Below, piece by piece: positions 1-12,707 of a stretch of DNA of 64,000 nt. How positions within the stretch are numbered: the stretch's first letter is position 1; each line of letters starts with the position of its first letter. The DNA is from Sclerodactyla briareus (Eukaryota > Echinodermata > Holothuroidea > Dendrochirotida > Sclerodactylidae): positions 1 to 64,000 of the forward strand of contig JAODTK010005753.1 in assembly GCA_026419785.1 (NCBI GenBank). The letters run 5' to 3'. The notes beneath the pieces were generated by a model. The model was not told where the DNA came from and searched no databases. It saw nothing but the letters and a program-made list of their open reading frames with translations. A program made the translations under genes and the position numbers.

Positions 1-214
1 ATGGCTGTCATGCATGTGGTGTGTGTGGCATTTCTCCTGTGAAACCACAATAATTAAAAATGCAGAGCTTTTTTTAACAAGGATGTCCCTAAGTAGTTCC
101 TAATCACAATATCTGTGGAGGTTTGTGCTCCATAAAATCATAGGATTGGAAGCCGTAGCTCATCAAGGAATCCTTTCAAATGTTATCGTTGAGGTAGTAA
201 CACTAAACAACAAC

Positions 215-330
215 TCTCCTTTCCGACTAGTGCTCAAATGAAACCAGGTGTGTAATAACCAATCAACTGCTCATGGGACCGCCTTATCATGTCCCACTCC
301 CCAGGACATGGACTCTCAGGGTGTGACCAC
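215..330. repeat. Dispersed repeat R1, partial copy 0
   Basis: The segment from 'gactagtgctcaaatga' to the 'gtcccactcccc' stretch aligns by eye with 855-950, which has 'gactagtgctcagatga' followed by the same order of blocks (a 'gtgtaat' block, a 'gggacc/gggact gcc' block and a 'gtccc' C-rich block). It is therefore a shortened copy of the family at 850-1175 and 17875-18112. Past 330 the similarity fades. I see no coding potential and do not recognise the family. Confidence 0.4.
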
Positions 331-849
331 TTGTGCATAACAGAGATTTGTCCTAGGTCTGACTCAAGAAAAGTGTGCCCAATATATAGCCCATCCTCCT
401 ATTGACAATGGGCCACCTAAAACATATGCAACTGCAATGCCACTGACAGTCAAAAATGGGATTGGTTAAATTTATTGGTCCCAAGGGTCAAGGGAGTCCC
501 GACCCCTTAACCACCCCCCTCTTTATTATACGTATTCCCCACGGTGATTTTCTAAATTTTCTCCGAAACTGGGATCAGTCCGGCTGATGTGACTACTTGG
601 GACAGAGTGGTCCATGATCTACTACCCCCCCCCCCCCCCACTCTGGTGATAATGTGGAGACCTAACCGACTGGAAACTAAGACCGAACAATGCCTGTCGC
701 ACTGCAAGTACACCCTCTTTCGATTGGTTTGATTTCTATCTATGATCTTACGGGTTCTCATGAACACATCACACCTGCACAGGCTCATCTATTACAACCA
801 TGGCCCGTAAATTGTGATCGTGGATAGCATGACCGACTACTCGCCTTCC
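331..849. other. Unassigned sequence with a C15 run
   Basis: No gene or recognised repeat is visible. A run of 15 C lies at 625-639. The piece 640-730 ('gtggagacc', 'aagacc', 'actgcaag') weakly resembles the middle of repeat R1, so this could be a badly decayed part of copy 0. Confidence 0.3.
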
Positions 850-1175
850 CTCATCTTCTCAGACTAGTGCTCAGATGATATAACGAGTAAGGGGTGTAAT
901 CCATTCCAAACCTGCTCCCGGGACTGCCATTTTACGTCCCCACCCGAAAGGACTATCAGTGAACTCCAGGACCCGACCCACTTTCTCGGAACCTGGATGA
1001 ATCGGAAGTTCAAGTTCAAGTGGGACGGCTCACAAAAGGACCGCCCTATTAAGACTTATTGCAAATATCCGTAACAAATCCCATTAACCCCAGAAAATCC
1101 ACTGCCACATGCCACAGCGGAACCATGAAAGTGGAGACCAAGACCCTCCCCTCGCAACTGCAATTGAAGCCACCT
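850..1175. repeat. Dispersed repeat R1, copy 1
   Basis: This block matches 17875-18112 along its length. Shared anchors in the same order are 'ccgaaa..actatcagtgaact', 'ctcggaacctgg', 'ttattgcaaatatcc', 'ataacaaatcc', 'gaccaagaccc' and 'gcaactgcaa..gccacctag'. The match stops sharply after 'gccacctag' in both copies, which marks one edge of the unit. The copies differ by many small indels. No ORF is conserved between them, so it is a non-coding repeat of unknown class. Confidence 0.65.
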
Positions 1176-4100
1176 AGAGAAAATCGTTTTCCGTGACCCT
1201 GGAATTCGAACCCAGAATTTGTGGTTGTAAAGTGTCACTGATAACACACTCTTCCATCTCCGCTCGATACTTGGAACAGAGCCCTTTTGTATGCAGCGTG
1301 ACACCTACTGATCTCTCATCTTTATGCAGTGTGTGCCTTGAGGCCTCTCTTAATGCCCACTCCACCTCGGCGTGTGATTGGGACCCTGGTGAGGCACCTT
1401 GTACACTTGTTCTTTATTCAACAACTTTTATGGGAAGCCGTCTAAGCCCATAATCAGGGTATACTGGAGTGCTTTGAGAATGTCTACGATGTTGGATAGT
1501 GCAATGAAAGCTTGCAATATTATTATCCACTTTAGGCAATCGGAGGGCAATGATGGTAATCCCAATTTGTAATGAGAATATTAACTGACCGCCGGTTGTT
1601 GGGCCGAAACGTAGTATACCTATGCTCATGTTTTGTGTTCAGCAAGACACTTGGAAAGTTCATAACCTAACGGTTTAAATTGGACCTCTGATGACCAACC
1701 CTCAAGCACAGTCTTAAATCTACATCAGACATAACCACGCCTTGGCAGGAGCAATATTTACTCATACTGTGGATTTGTAAATTCTGGGGTCATCGGACGA
1801 TGTGTTGGGAGAACTAATCCGCTTACCCCAGAGTCTTCTGCGGTCCGCCAATCCAAATAATGGCAGATGGATACAAGGTAGCCCCACGAACCCAAGTGAC
1901 CGACCTTCATTCATTCAGGCTGCATGTGGTCCACTCATTCAATCTCGGCATACTAGACTGTTTGCACAATCAAGTGATCAACTTCACTTCTTCAATGTAC
2001 AAGCTTGAAGCACGAGAGGACTGAGCCGAGTAGCTTGACTCATCCGTTTGTTATACCTAATTCGTCATTACTCTTCATATGTTCCTTCTGGTACTATACA
2101 CATAAAGAAATGAACAGCTTCATGTACTCGGTCTATTATTGGCATGTATTAAAACCTATCAGCCATCCATTCCTACTCCGCTCAAGGCTTTTGTGCTGGT
2201 CAGGTGGGCACCCTGTCGATGGACGCCTGTGTCCTATTGCTAATTAGGGCCTATGAGATGGACCCTTTTTGATGTTTACCGTCTTTTCTTCTCTGAGGCT
2301 TAGATGATTGTGTATCACAAATCTGTGACAACAACCCCATCAAACTTAAATGTCATTTGACTTTTAAGCGTCGCACCAACGGGTCTTCAGGGTCACATTT
2401 GGTCTAAATCCCCAAACTTGAGCTACAAAAATACATGAGTCATAAGCATGTGTCCAGTTTCGTCCAACATCGACAAGGATTCTACTCTTTAACCTGCCTC
2501 GATGTGAATGGCCTCCTCTTTTTGGTCATGGTGACACAGAAGCAGCATGAGTAGTAGAGGGGGTCGACAGTGGACGGTAGGCTCCTCACCCTGAGTCCCA
2601 CTCTCGCAGATGTTCAAGCAGACAGTCATCTTCCAAGGATTTCCAAGTTCCCTGGAATGGAAAAGGGGATAATTGAAAAGAAACACCTCTGTTCACCTAT
2701 TTGCACGTAAACAAGTCATTCATGACCCCGATTAAACAAGTGGGATCATGAACCGCTGGTCTTGCCTCTCAGTGGTGTCTCATTTTGCTTTAGTATGTCC
2801 CAATCAAACCTGATCCCATAAAGGTCCAAAGAGCCAAAAAATGTTATAAAAAAAAGTGGAAATTGCCTAAATATGCCAATCATACCATTTCTGGGACCGA
2901 CGGTGAACGTGTACCAGTTCCATGAGACGAACAAATGTTGATAAATGATTGCAAATCAGATCATTGCATGACCTCATGCTGCTTCTGAATTCATGTTTGA
3001 ATGAAGCCAAGACCACGTACCTGCTCCAAATGCCCCTGTAACTGAAGGTCGTCTTTAGTGCGAGTGGAATATGATGGAATGAAGCCCTTGAGACCGATGT
3101 TTCATCGTGCAGTGAGAGCTTGACATCCTGTGAAGGGTGGTGGTGCTGGTCATGTCCTCTACACTCTCAAAGGTCTTTGTGCCTGTCCACGTGAGGTGTT
3201 CCATGCTAACCTCGGAGTATTGAATATCATCTTCTGACTGACTATTCAATGAGTACGACGTTGTTGACATGTCCATTAATAGGCATAACATTTTATTGAT
3301 TGCCAGTTGCAACTTCGGTTACGTTTAGAATTCAAACTCCCTGGCAGGGCCTAATGTCTATTGTATTGTAGTAGATTTAGGCCATGGTTTGTAGTTGGTG
3401 TTGTGTTTGATTCGCTATTGTTGAAGACTTTGGGCTAAGTGGTAGTTGCGGCAGGAGTGATTTTAATTAACCGCCTGACGCTTGCCGAAAGACATAGTGA
3501 ACGTTGTAGTATAGTATATTGATTTGCGAAGGGAAGTGAACGGAACCGTGAAGATAGACGTTAAGGTGTAAAGTTGAGACTTTGTTGAGCTGTGGAGACA
3601 GTGTGTGAAAGGAGAACCTCTGTCCTAGAGAGAAGTAGGGCGATGCATGACGACCGGAGTAAGTGGGCCGATGATGCGTTATTTGCAAAGATGTTGAATG
3701 TAGAAATTGGTGAGAGACGACGAAGAACATAACATTTGAACCTATGACTCATGAGTTGAAAGGAAATCAGAATAATAATTACAACTTGAATGACGGATTT
3801 GATATTGAACTTTAAGAGAGAGAGAGAATATTTGATATCGAACTTTATTTTCCTGTTCAAATGGTTGAATGTGCACTTATGGTAATGTTTTATAAAATAT
3901 TTTTGTAAATGTTAATTTGTCATTTCGGTGTTATCTCTGAACTGCGGGTCTTGCGGGTAGTTGAGTGAGTGTTGGTAAAATTGCAATAAAGTATGAAATC
4001 TTAAAAAACGCACATTGTTGGGTTAATTTCAATCCGGCAAGGGGGAAACATACCTGTGACAGTGCCTATGTATACAAAAAATCAGATCAGATATCTGACA

Positions 4101-5414
4101 TGTTGGTAGCAGACTGCATGGATTTGGCAAGGCAAGCACAGGCAAAATGTGGAAGTGGTGGGGGAGTACAGACAATGTTTATTCCGCAGTCAATTGTTTC
4201 CGTCATTCAATAGGTAGTACCCTTGGCGAGGTACGGGGCAGATTATAATTAAAATCTGCGCCCATTAGATACTACATATCATAGCTGAATCCGATGAAAT
4301 ACCAATCGCAATCAAACAAGGGATCGTAATACTAAGTGAAAACCCGAAAGCTAAACCTGTGATCTTACTTTCACTCGGACGAAAATCTCGCATTGTTATT
4401 GCTATGAGGATTCCGCCCTCAATTATGAATATATCCTGTCCCGCAATCAAATTCCTACACGTCAGGAGAGGCACCGCTTCAGCTTGTTTTTTGCTTTCAA
4501 AGTTTTAGCTGAGAAGGCTATAACACAATCGGATACAACATCAATCTCTACACTAATGACTTCCGAAAACAACGAACTACGCACTCATATTTCACTATAC
4601 TGGACGATGTTTCATACCCGGTCAAGTTTAGATGCAACCTATGAAATCCTTTTCAGCATACGAATATCGGTCCCCTGGGGTTAGCAGTGCAAGTGGGCAT
4701 TATTCTTTTAAGTAGCCCTGGCCAGCTCTTCTTAATCGATGAAATGACATTGGTCCAGTTGTCCAACCATCTCAGTCAGTTGATCATGACTACAATGCAG
4801 ATAATAACAACCACTGCTGATGATATCTCTTTGGCTCACTTGTGGACACATAACACAACTCTGCAAGACTCGAAGAACAGTGACTGATAAAAACTGACAA
4901 GAAGAATCTGAAAGGAAACAGCACAAAAACTGAGAAATTCACAATCACAAGAAATCGAATGGAAGTTGGAAAAATGTAATATGTAGACTTTTGCTGGGAA
5001 CAGAAGAAGACATTAACAGAAGACTTGGTAGTCACCAAATCTCCAAAGCAGATAGTCCACGAGCATCAAACTCGGATTTTCGATGCCCTAATGAAGAGAT
5101 TCTCCTGTATAATTGTGACTGTGGGGTACAACGAAGGATCCTGATCACAGAATTTACACTTTCAAAAGACTACTTACTCCACAATGCTCTCATACGTCAG
5201 ATTACCAATAAAATTGGATACAACGACGAACTCTATGAATGTGACCAACCAAATCCCGTGGTCATCCGTAGTATCACATTTCACATAGATTTTCCGGTAC
5301 GTTGCGAACCTCCCAAGAAAAACTCCAGCCGAAGATCGCTCTGAGAGTAAGCATGATAATACGACTACAGCCAGTTTGGGAGACCCGTGACGCACCTTGC
5401 TCGGAAACAATCAA
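1176..5414. other. No recognisable gene (1.2-5.4 kb)
   Basis: Only short ORFs occur. The longest, 117 codons at 4991-5344 on the plus strand, has an ordinary amino-acid mix but no motif I recognise, and no convincing neighbouring exons. A short (GA)n run lies near 3814-3828. A B-box-like GGTTCGAATTC occurs on the minus strand near 1203-1213 within a possible 17-nt T-arm, but no A box is positioned to make a tRNA. Confidence 0.4.
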
Positions 5415-5724
5415 TGCGATTCAGGGACCAATCACCATTACCAGTTTTGAGGAAGCAATGACTGGAGGTTGATCACTGAGCAGGTCGGATAGACGAAGAT
5501 GACTCACTCCTACTACTACTGCTAAGTGCCCCTGGGACGGGAGCTTCGGAAGGTTTCGTCACAGCACATCGGACATGTTGTATACGGTCCGTATATATCA
5601 AACATTATATCACGGTTATAACTTCAACTTTACCCGCCTTAACGTCAACTGTAAGTACTATGGTTCCAAACAACCCCAGCCAGTGACATGGTTGGACTTT
5701 TCGATCTAGGGTGGGGGGGGGGGG

Positions 5725-5762
<38 letters not shown>

Positions 5763-6205
5763 GAGGGGGGGGGGGGGGAGGGGGAGGGGGGGTTCGAGAG
5801 CCTGTGGGAAACCCCGCTGATTTTGCAATCAACTAGGCAGTGATAACCACCTCTAAGCAATAAACTTCCAAGGTCCGTGATACGTGCGGAGGTTGAATTA
5901 CCGGCAGGTCGGATCGACGGACTCATCCTACACTCTACTACTACTCGTCCCTACTGCTAGTGGAGCCCTGGGACGGTAGCTTCGGAAGAATATCGTAACC
6001 GCACATCGAACATGTGTGTTTCCGGTACCGTATAGGCACACATTATATTACGGGTTATACCTCATATTTACCCGCCTTATCGTCAAAACGGAAGTAACTA
6101 TAGTTCCTAACAACCCCAGCCAGTGTGCATGGCCAACTTTTCGATTTTAGGGGGATGGTAGGAAGGGGGTGAGTTCGAGGGCCTATGTGAAACCCAAACT
6201 GAGGA
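5415..6205. repeat. Tandem duplication, two units of about 0.42 kb
   Basis: Unit 1 (about 5415-5860) and unit 2 (about 5861-6205) carry the same ordered blocks: 'gcaggtcggat.gacg', 'cctgggacggtagcttcgga', 'cacatcg.acatg', 'tttacccgcctta.cgtcaa', 'caaccccagccagtg', 'acttttcgat.t.aggg', a G-rich run, then 'ttcgag.gcct.tg.gaaacc'. The offset between matching blocks is about 423-425 bp. Divergence is moderate and mostly small indels. In unit 1 the G-rich run is expanded to 84 bp; in unit 2 it is a short interrupted G-rich stretch. Confidence 0.75.
5709..5792 (+). repeat. 84-bp G-rich homopolymer tract
   Basis: The plus strand is almost pure G from 5709 to 5792, broken only by four A and two T. 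Such a tract can fold as repeated G-quadruplexes. The proline-rich ORFs read through it on the opposite strand are homopolymer artefacts, not proteins. The true length is uncertain because runs like this are poorly resolved in sequencing. Confidence 0.9.
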
Positions 6206-7391
6206 TACCAACCTATTGTATGTTGTTTGCGTATTACAAAATAGATCATTAACCCTACTAATCATTTTCAGTCGGCGATTCCATTTGAGAGGTTGGGTTG
6301 AAACGACAAAGCTCTTCACTTGATTCGATTTTATCCCCGGCGTCCCCCTCAAACTTCATATCTGACCCCACCCCGGGGGTAACGCGGGGGGGTGTCAGAA
6401 TTGATGATGTCATTGCAATGGTGAGTTATGGTTGATGTTTATGAAAATTGGTATTTGGGCGCATGCACCACTTTACACTGAAGTCGCGGAAGCTTTTCAC
6501 CACTTCTAGATTTCTGACCTCCGTGGCCTCTCTTTCTATATTGGACAATAATGCCACTATATGTTCTCACTCACGTTTCGCAAATTTCATAATATATTAT
6601 ATATAATACAACTTAGTAGCCTCGCTACTGCGCTGTGGTGTTTACATCAACATTCTACAATAGTGAGCGCTTTTGCCAAAATCGGTTCACTAATGGGCGA
6701 GAACCAGTTTCTACATACTTTTTCTATGGACGTGAAGATCGCTTATGCTGTGCTTGACCTTCATATTCGGTGTGTAAACTTGCATAGTGCAGCCATAAGT
6801 CACTACGTTTGTGTTCACTACCAATCTACAATCAGCTGTGTCACGTGACATCACTTTTACTCCGTAAGAATTTTCTACCTCCAGATTCCACTCATTGTGT
6901 AGACCCCGAGCCCTTTGCCGAATCTTAAAAACACGCTATGGGGGTGGGGGGCTGAGAGCCACACCCTGCATTCCTTACTTATCTGATTGTACAGACAGTA
7001 ATACACGCGAGCGTACCATGTGCCCAACGAAATATCTAGAGACATTACCGTCCGACACGGACAGTCATATTCGGGAGCCTACCGGTGCCTGACCATACCA
7101 TTGAGCTATAATTTAGGGGTTAATGAACAGATACGAGGGCTTCTGATTGCATAACTAGAACCTGGATGACTCACAATAGCAATAGGAGGTTGGAAAACCC
7201 GGGCGCAGCCGGAGGGGTTTTCACGACTTCAACCGGTTTAACGCGAGAACACGGCTCGATTATCTGTTTACTATTCCCATTCATGAAATCCCCAATGACT
7301 TTACCTGTTGTTTCATACGCGAATGTGTAAAATGCCTACAATTGGCACAAAACGCCTCCAGCGGAGTTCGATTGATAAACTGTGCAAAGCT

Positions 7392-7408
7392 ACACGCGCG
7401 CGCGTGCA
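7392..7408. other. Alternating purine-pyrimidine (CG) run, Z-DNA-prone
   Basis: The run 'acacgcgcgcgcgtgca' strictly alternates purine and pyrimidine for 17 bases and is mostly CG steps, the classic composition for Z-DNA. CG-rich words ('atcgcgtat', 'tgcgcgacc') continue to 7438. No function is implied. Confidence 0.6.
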
Positions 7409-8422
7409 ACTTATACATCGCGTATCATGTTGCGCGACCTATAAACCTCGCAAATTGCTTGCGCACGTTCGAATCACTGACCTATAAATTAACTGGACCG
7501 GAGGCGTAACACTACCACTCTACTTGATTTTGAATAGTCAAAGCAGCCATTTCCCACCTTTCTCTGCAATTTCTTTTCGCTAGCAGATGCGGTGAAACGG
7601 ATCTCAAGAATATTCAATACAATCTATACTATGGATACAAACCACGAAAATATGTTAGAAATCTACTGCTTGAATTAACAGCTAAGACATTCAAACAATC
7701 GTCAGATTCGGCTATTATACAGAAAGCTTAGACGCATTGCCTAACCTGATGAGCCATCCGCATATTCCTCCATGGAAAAGCGAACAATGTCGTCTGCTAG
7801 AGAACGTTTACCCCATTTATTGTAGATTGCTGCGTACTACGGAACAATACGAAAAGCCTTACTGTGTTTTTTGACCGAAAAGGTCAGACGAAACAATCGA
7901 AGGCATTTTGATCCCGCTTCCTCGTTCTAAATTTAAGCTCCCCTCAACAATTACCATTAATCTAACAATCAATTGCGCGAACTTGCGTGGCATACTAAAA
8001 GTGTGAAACCGGGATTAAAAGACATGAACGCTCGAGAAAAGCAGGCATCCATACGACTGTACCGTACTGTTGTCAATAGTGTGAAAGCCTACCGTTAATG
8101 ATCATACTCATAGCCCTAATTTCGGGGCCCACATCTTTACTGTAGACATAACAGAGGACTAAATTATTTAGCTGGCCATTTGATTCTATATCGCTTGAGA
8201 ATCACTGCTGAGTGCTGATCAAATTATTGCGCGTATTGCCAGTTTATCGGAGTCCCACAGCGTTGATTGGTGTCGTGCTTCACTTTCAGTAGCATCATAG
8301 ATAGACTTAGAGGAGGAGCTTTGTGGGTTTGTTTATTTTTGATAGATTACCCCCATCCTTTTTACCCGTGCTACTGCACTTTCTAGTCACATGAACAGCC
8401 GCAACCTTGGTAGAGCTGTTGG

Positions 8423-8472
8423 CTCCGTTCGGTTTTCGTTGTAAGTCGAAAACCGGATCAACCAAGACGGAG
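8423..8472. other. Imperfect hairpin
   Basis: An inner stem CGGTTTTCG (8430-8438) pairs with CGAAAACCG (8447-8455) across an 8-base loop, and an outer stem CTCCGT (8423-8428) pairs with ACGGAG (8467-8472). No T-run follows, and this is eukaryotic DNA, so it is not called a terminator. It could be the end of an old foldback element. Confidence 0.5.
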
Positions 8473-11207
8473 TGGTGCGAGTGAGCCTCACATTATACAT
8501 GAGTATGCGTCTCATCAAAGTTGAGATCATGCATTTCCATGACAAACTCAAGACCAGTCGTGACTACAATCACTATTGGTGTTTTTTGGAGTGGGGGGTG
8601 GTTACAATGGTTCGTCGTTCAGCCTAAATTAGTCAATCAAAAACAATGTTTATCACACTAAGAGGTGGGGTTATCACAAGTGGTGTTCCGGGGCCGGGAA
8701 AAGTTTACTGACCGAGAGAGAATGATGGGCAGATTCATAATCGCTGCATCAGTATACTGTAGCAGATGAGCCAGATCATGTCTGTGCTATCCAATCGGCG
8801 GAGTAACGCCCTCTGGCTCGGGTGGGGTAGACCAAACCACAAAGGGCCCCTACTGCATGATTTCAGATCTTGGAAATCAGCACGTTTTCATCAGTGAAAG
8901 ACTTCTAAACGCGACAATAACATATTTTTCTGTAATTAATGTACTTGAAGTACGTACTGGACTTGATAGGCTACCCTGGAACCGTACATATTATAGCAGC
9001 ATTATAGCGCTTCTAGCATATCAATCATCGAATTTGCTCTCTGTCAGAATTGCCCACTTTGGCTTGATAACTGCTAAGCTAACTGCACAAATTCGTTGAT
9101 TCTGGGCCAACCGCCAAGAGGCCCTCTCTAACCCTAGACCTAGGGCCCCCAGACTCATCGTTTGCGCTTCCGTGTAGCACGTTTTATAGGTACTCATACA
9201 ACAGATGGCCTGTTTATTCAATCTAAACGATAGACAACACCTGACAATACTGTAGCCAGCCTGTAGTTCTGTCAACGCAGATATACTCAGCCTAACAACT
9301 AAGTAACATTAACAACAACAGTTTGGCCTAACTTATCCTTCAGTCACTAGTTACAGTCCCATTACATTGCATTTCGCAAAATTATTGACGTCTAACCAGG
9401 CAAAAGACCATCCGGCTCATAGCCAATAAACATTGCCTCTGCCACCACTACCCCAAGGTTTATGATATCATAAATCTCACAGGCTGTGCTGCCTTACATC
9501 TATGATTATGTGTTTGGCCAATCATACACTAGGCCTAGGCTAGGCTACTACTTTTGGTTTCTTAGGCTTTTTCTTCCTACGCGATATTGTGATTTGGTAA
9601 TCCTCGTTACCTGATTTTTCACTCAAATCATGATCATATACACGTTTTCCGTAATTTTATATTGACATATTTCTCAAGATGCATTAATTAAAACGACAAA
9701 AATTCTTCAGAAAGTATCAAAATTTTCGCGACTATTTTTTTCGAATTACACACTAAGTCAAGTATAACAAGGTCTCTGAAGGTCAATTTGGGTGTCACAG
9801 ATGCGGCGACCACACAATCCGTTAACTTCATTACAGGAGGTCGCCTCCGCCAGTTAATTTATAGTTAGTGGTTCTAATACGATAAATGCCAAGGCAATTG
9901 CGTGTCGCGCGCTGTATCTTATTTGGTCATCCGGTGTTTAGTAGCAGAATGATAACCGGTTATAATTCATTTTACACGCTATTCTACATTAATAGGTCAC
10001 GTAGTATTTATGATGCACTGATAGTCATGAACGCGTTTGTGTGCCTTTGGAAATGCCGCCAGGGACCACGAAATTCACAGTGAGGAGTAACGCTATTGTC
10101 ATCAAGCATATGTCAGGGTTGTCGAGAAGGTTGGGCTCGAAGGCGCACCGTGAGTGCTAACAATGGATGACATGAAGACACGGGGAGTAAAGAGGATCCG
10201 CACCAACATGAGGACCCACATCTCTGTGAGAAAGCCTAGAAGGGATGAGCGCGTTCGAAACGGACTGTAAATTTCCACGATTATCCCACTCCCCTAGTTC
10301 TAAATTAATGCTCTAGACCGGGCGCCGTTCCCCTCATGGACACGGTACGCGTCCTCACCAGAGGTGGGGACACGGTATGTCATGTCCCCACATCTTTTGA
10401 GTGAATTTTGGAATTCGACTATCCTTGCTATCCTGCTAGACTGCTAGACCGCGTTAGTCGTAAAGATATCAAGTACCTATTAGGCGTTATCCAAAATGGG
10501 CAACACAACAAATTAACGAGGGAATGCAGAAGATGGAAAATGTACGGTTACAATGCGGGATGCTGGATTGCGGTTCAAGAGCTCGGGAAAATCATTGCCA
10601 ATCAGTCTGGGCAAAGCAAAGAACTTTACTCAAACTTGCCTCAGAAGAAAAAAGTAATCCCCGATCACTGAAACCAATTTGCCAAACAAAATGGTGACCA
10701 TGCGCCTGAGGTCATATTAGGGATTAAGCAATCACGCGAAGCGGTAAACTGCGCTCTTAGTAAGGGAATATTAGCCGAAATTCATGATAATCTAGAATAA
10801 ATTCCTTAAAGGAAGTGTTCTCCTCCAAGTGTCAATGAAGGTGTCGATTACAAATATTTGTTAAGAAATTTCACCTCAATCCTCTAGGACAACCCGGAGA
10901 AGCTGGCTGGCATTGAGGTGCCTAAACGGCGTCCGGCAGAAAAAAGGGTCGCATAGATGCCCCTGTGTACCTTGAATCAAGCATTTTCATGGTGTTTTTT
11001 GCTGATATGATAGTAAAGCTGATACACCACACCAGGGCCACAAAACCAAAACCGGGGGAAGGCCGCCATTGTTTGGATACCCTGGCTAGGACCCTTATGG
11101 TCGTTATGATTATTGTATTTTGATTATTTTATCGTCATGTTTATTTTTCTGCTGGCGTTGGTGTGGTGGTGGTGGTCATGTGGGTGTGTGTGTCCACTTT
11201 CAGGCGC

Positions 11208-11238
11208 AGGTCAAAGGTCTCTTAGGTCAGCGAGGTCA
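11208..11238 (+). promoter_or_regulatory. Cluster of four nuclear-receptor half-sites (DR1 plus DR3)
   Basis: Four AGGTCA-type half-sites lie in one orientation within 31 bp: AGGTCA (11208-11213), one base, AGGTCT (11215-11220), three bases, AGGTCA (11224-11229), three bases, AGGTCA (11233-11238). Known biology: one-base direct repeats bind RXR/HNF4/PPAR-type receptors, three-base repeats VDR-type heterodimers. What is seen is only the sequence; occupancy is unknown, and no gene is visible within several kb. Confidence 0.5.
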
Positions 11239-12550
11239 AAATCTGAAATCTTTTTAACACGAAAAGCCATGCAGAATGCCTGGTCCGGTCGAGGAACACA
11301 TACATATAGTCCCCCCTTTTTTGGTATCGGACGGGGGGGACATACTCAGTACAATGTCGGACCGGGTAACCATTCAATCCGTTTGCACTTGGCAGAATTC
11401 CCGTTCCGATGATTGTGGAAGTGTTATGCTGAAGGAAGGAAGAAATTGCTTCGTCACTTTTATTCTCTCATGCAAGCTTAGAAATATCGGCAGGGAAACC
11501 TATTCATAGTTGCACTCTTCAGAATTTTCATAAACTAGAATCTGAGAATCTTTGTTCCAAGATCTCAGTGGGGCACCCTGTTATGCCTCGAAACAGTACA
11601 AACATCGGAGAATAGAGCGAATTGAGCCCAGTCTTCAAGAGAATCATACGTGCAAGGGCGGATTCAAGGGAGGGCGGTTGAAATGGACTTCACCTCACCC
11701 CAGTTTTTAGCAGCGAAGAAAGCATATATGAAAGCAATATTTGTCTCGAATGACAGAAGGGGAAAATGCATCTGTAGCACTTGAATTTCAGGACTCCTGA
11801 GAAGTTGCCCTCCGGGGTCTGCGGGCATGCACCCGATCGGGACTGCTATTACACTATGCTCGTAACTGCGGTAGGACTCGGACAGGCTCGAACGTGGGTG
11901 TTGCCACATGACTGGGGCCTAAATGCGCATACGTTAACGTTGAAAGAGGAGCGGAAATGAGACCCGAGAGTGTACATGTAATCAGCAGCTATCTTCTGCT
12001 ACTAAATACCTGACTGGAAAAATCATAGTGCAGCGCAGCAAAGAGTATGGCTAGGGTTTGAGATTTAATTTGGTAAGAATTCGCAAAAATGCTGGGGACA
12101 GTTAGACGGAACGGGAGTGATCATTAGCATTTCATCACTGGCAGGATCTTGATGATGACCTTGCATGTTCCAATGGTATATGATCAGTATAACTGGTATT
12201 GGTTTCTCCTATGATTTGTTATTGGACTCCATGGATTCAAGTACATTCTGATAGCTTTATGATTTATGGGAGAACCCGCAACGTGAAAAACGCGGGTGGA
12301 AGCGCCGGCTGTAGTATGACGATAGAGATGTTTAAGAATGCTTAAACTGCATTGAGGGGGGGGGGGTGGCTTCAGATTCTGACCCAGGAGGATAAAACAA
12401 CCGACCATCGACAAAATAATACCCTCCGAGTTCTCGACGAGGGGGGCAATGATATAAACACTCTCCCACCCAATATGCAAGTCTCCCAACCCTCTACAAC
12501 CATAAATATGTTGGCTCCATCACTTCTAGTTTAGCAGTGGTGTGCAGAGC

Positions 12551-12660
12551 AACACCGGGTGTCGGTGTCGACACCGGTGTCGACACCAGTGCGGGCCTGG
12601 TGTCGGTGTTGGTGTTGGTGTCGAAGCACTGCGGTTGTCGTGTTGGTGTCGGTGTGGACC
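12551..12660. repeat. GGTGTC/GGTGTT hexanucleotide minisatellite, array 1
   Basis: The plus strand is built from GGTGTC and GGTGTT hexamers with interruptions. At 12564-12587 two direct and two inverted hexamers form a 24-bp perfect palindrome. A second array of the same family lies at 15325-15480. ORFs through it give Cys/Gly/Val/Arg-rich low-complexity peptides and are not genes. Confidence 0.8.
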
Positions 12661-12676
12661 ATTGAGGTGTAGGATT

Positions 12677-12678
<2 letters not shown>

Positions 12679-12707
<29 letters not shown>
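12679..12707 (+). repeat. T29 homopolymer
   Basis: There are 29 consecutive T, 19 bases after the GGTGTC array. Read on the minus strand this is an A29 stretch, which could be the tail of an old retroposed copy, but I can see no element attached to it. Confidence 0.85.

Larger units (their letters stand above)
6206..11207. other. No recognisable gene (6.2-11.2 kb)
   Basis: No gene, LINE or transposase homology is visible. Small structures listed separately are a tRNA-like A-box word on the minus strand (7060-7120), an alternating CG run (7392-7408) and a hairpin (8423-8472). At 10348-10405 two near-copies of 'ggacacggta' each followed by C-rich sequence form a short direct repeat around 'gaggtgggg'. 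An 87-codon ORF at 10408-10671 continues in a shifted frame to about 10800, but resembles nothing I know. Confidence 0.4.

Noticed and set aside
1176..1270. tRNA gene or tRNA-derived element on the minus strand
   Set aside because: A 17-nt T-arm with GGTTCGAATTC can be drawn, but there is no A box at the right distance and no acceptor stem.
4687..4887. ORF with an Ala-Asp-Asp word that could suggest a reverse transcriptase
   Set aside because: None of the surrounding palm or thumb motifs are present, unlike the four LINE relics called elsewhere.
4991..5344. 117-codon plus-strand ORF with protein-like composition
   Set aside because: No recognised motif, no exon structure around it, and similar ORFs arise by chance in 64 kb of this composition. 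A protein search would settle it.
5605..5926. Proline-rich ORFs on the minus strand
   Set aside because: They are read-through of the 84-bp G tract.
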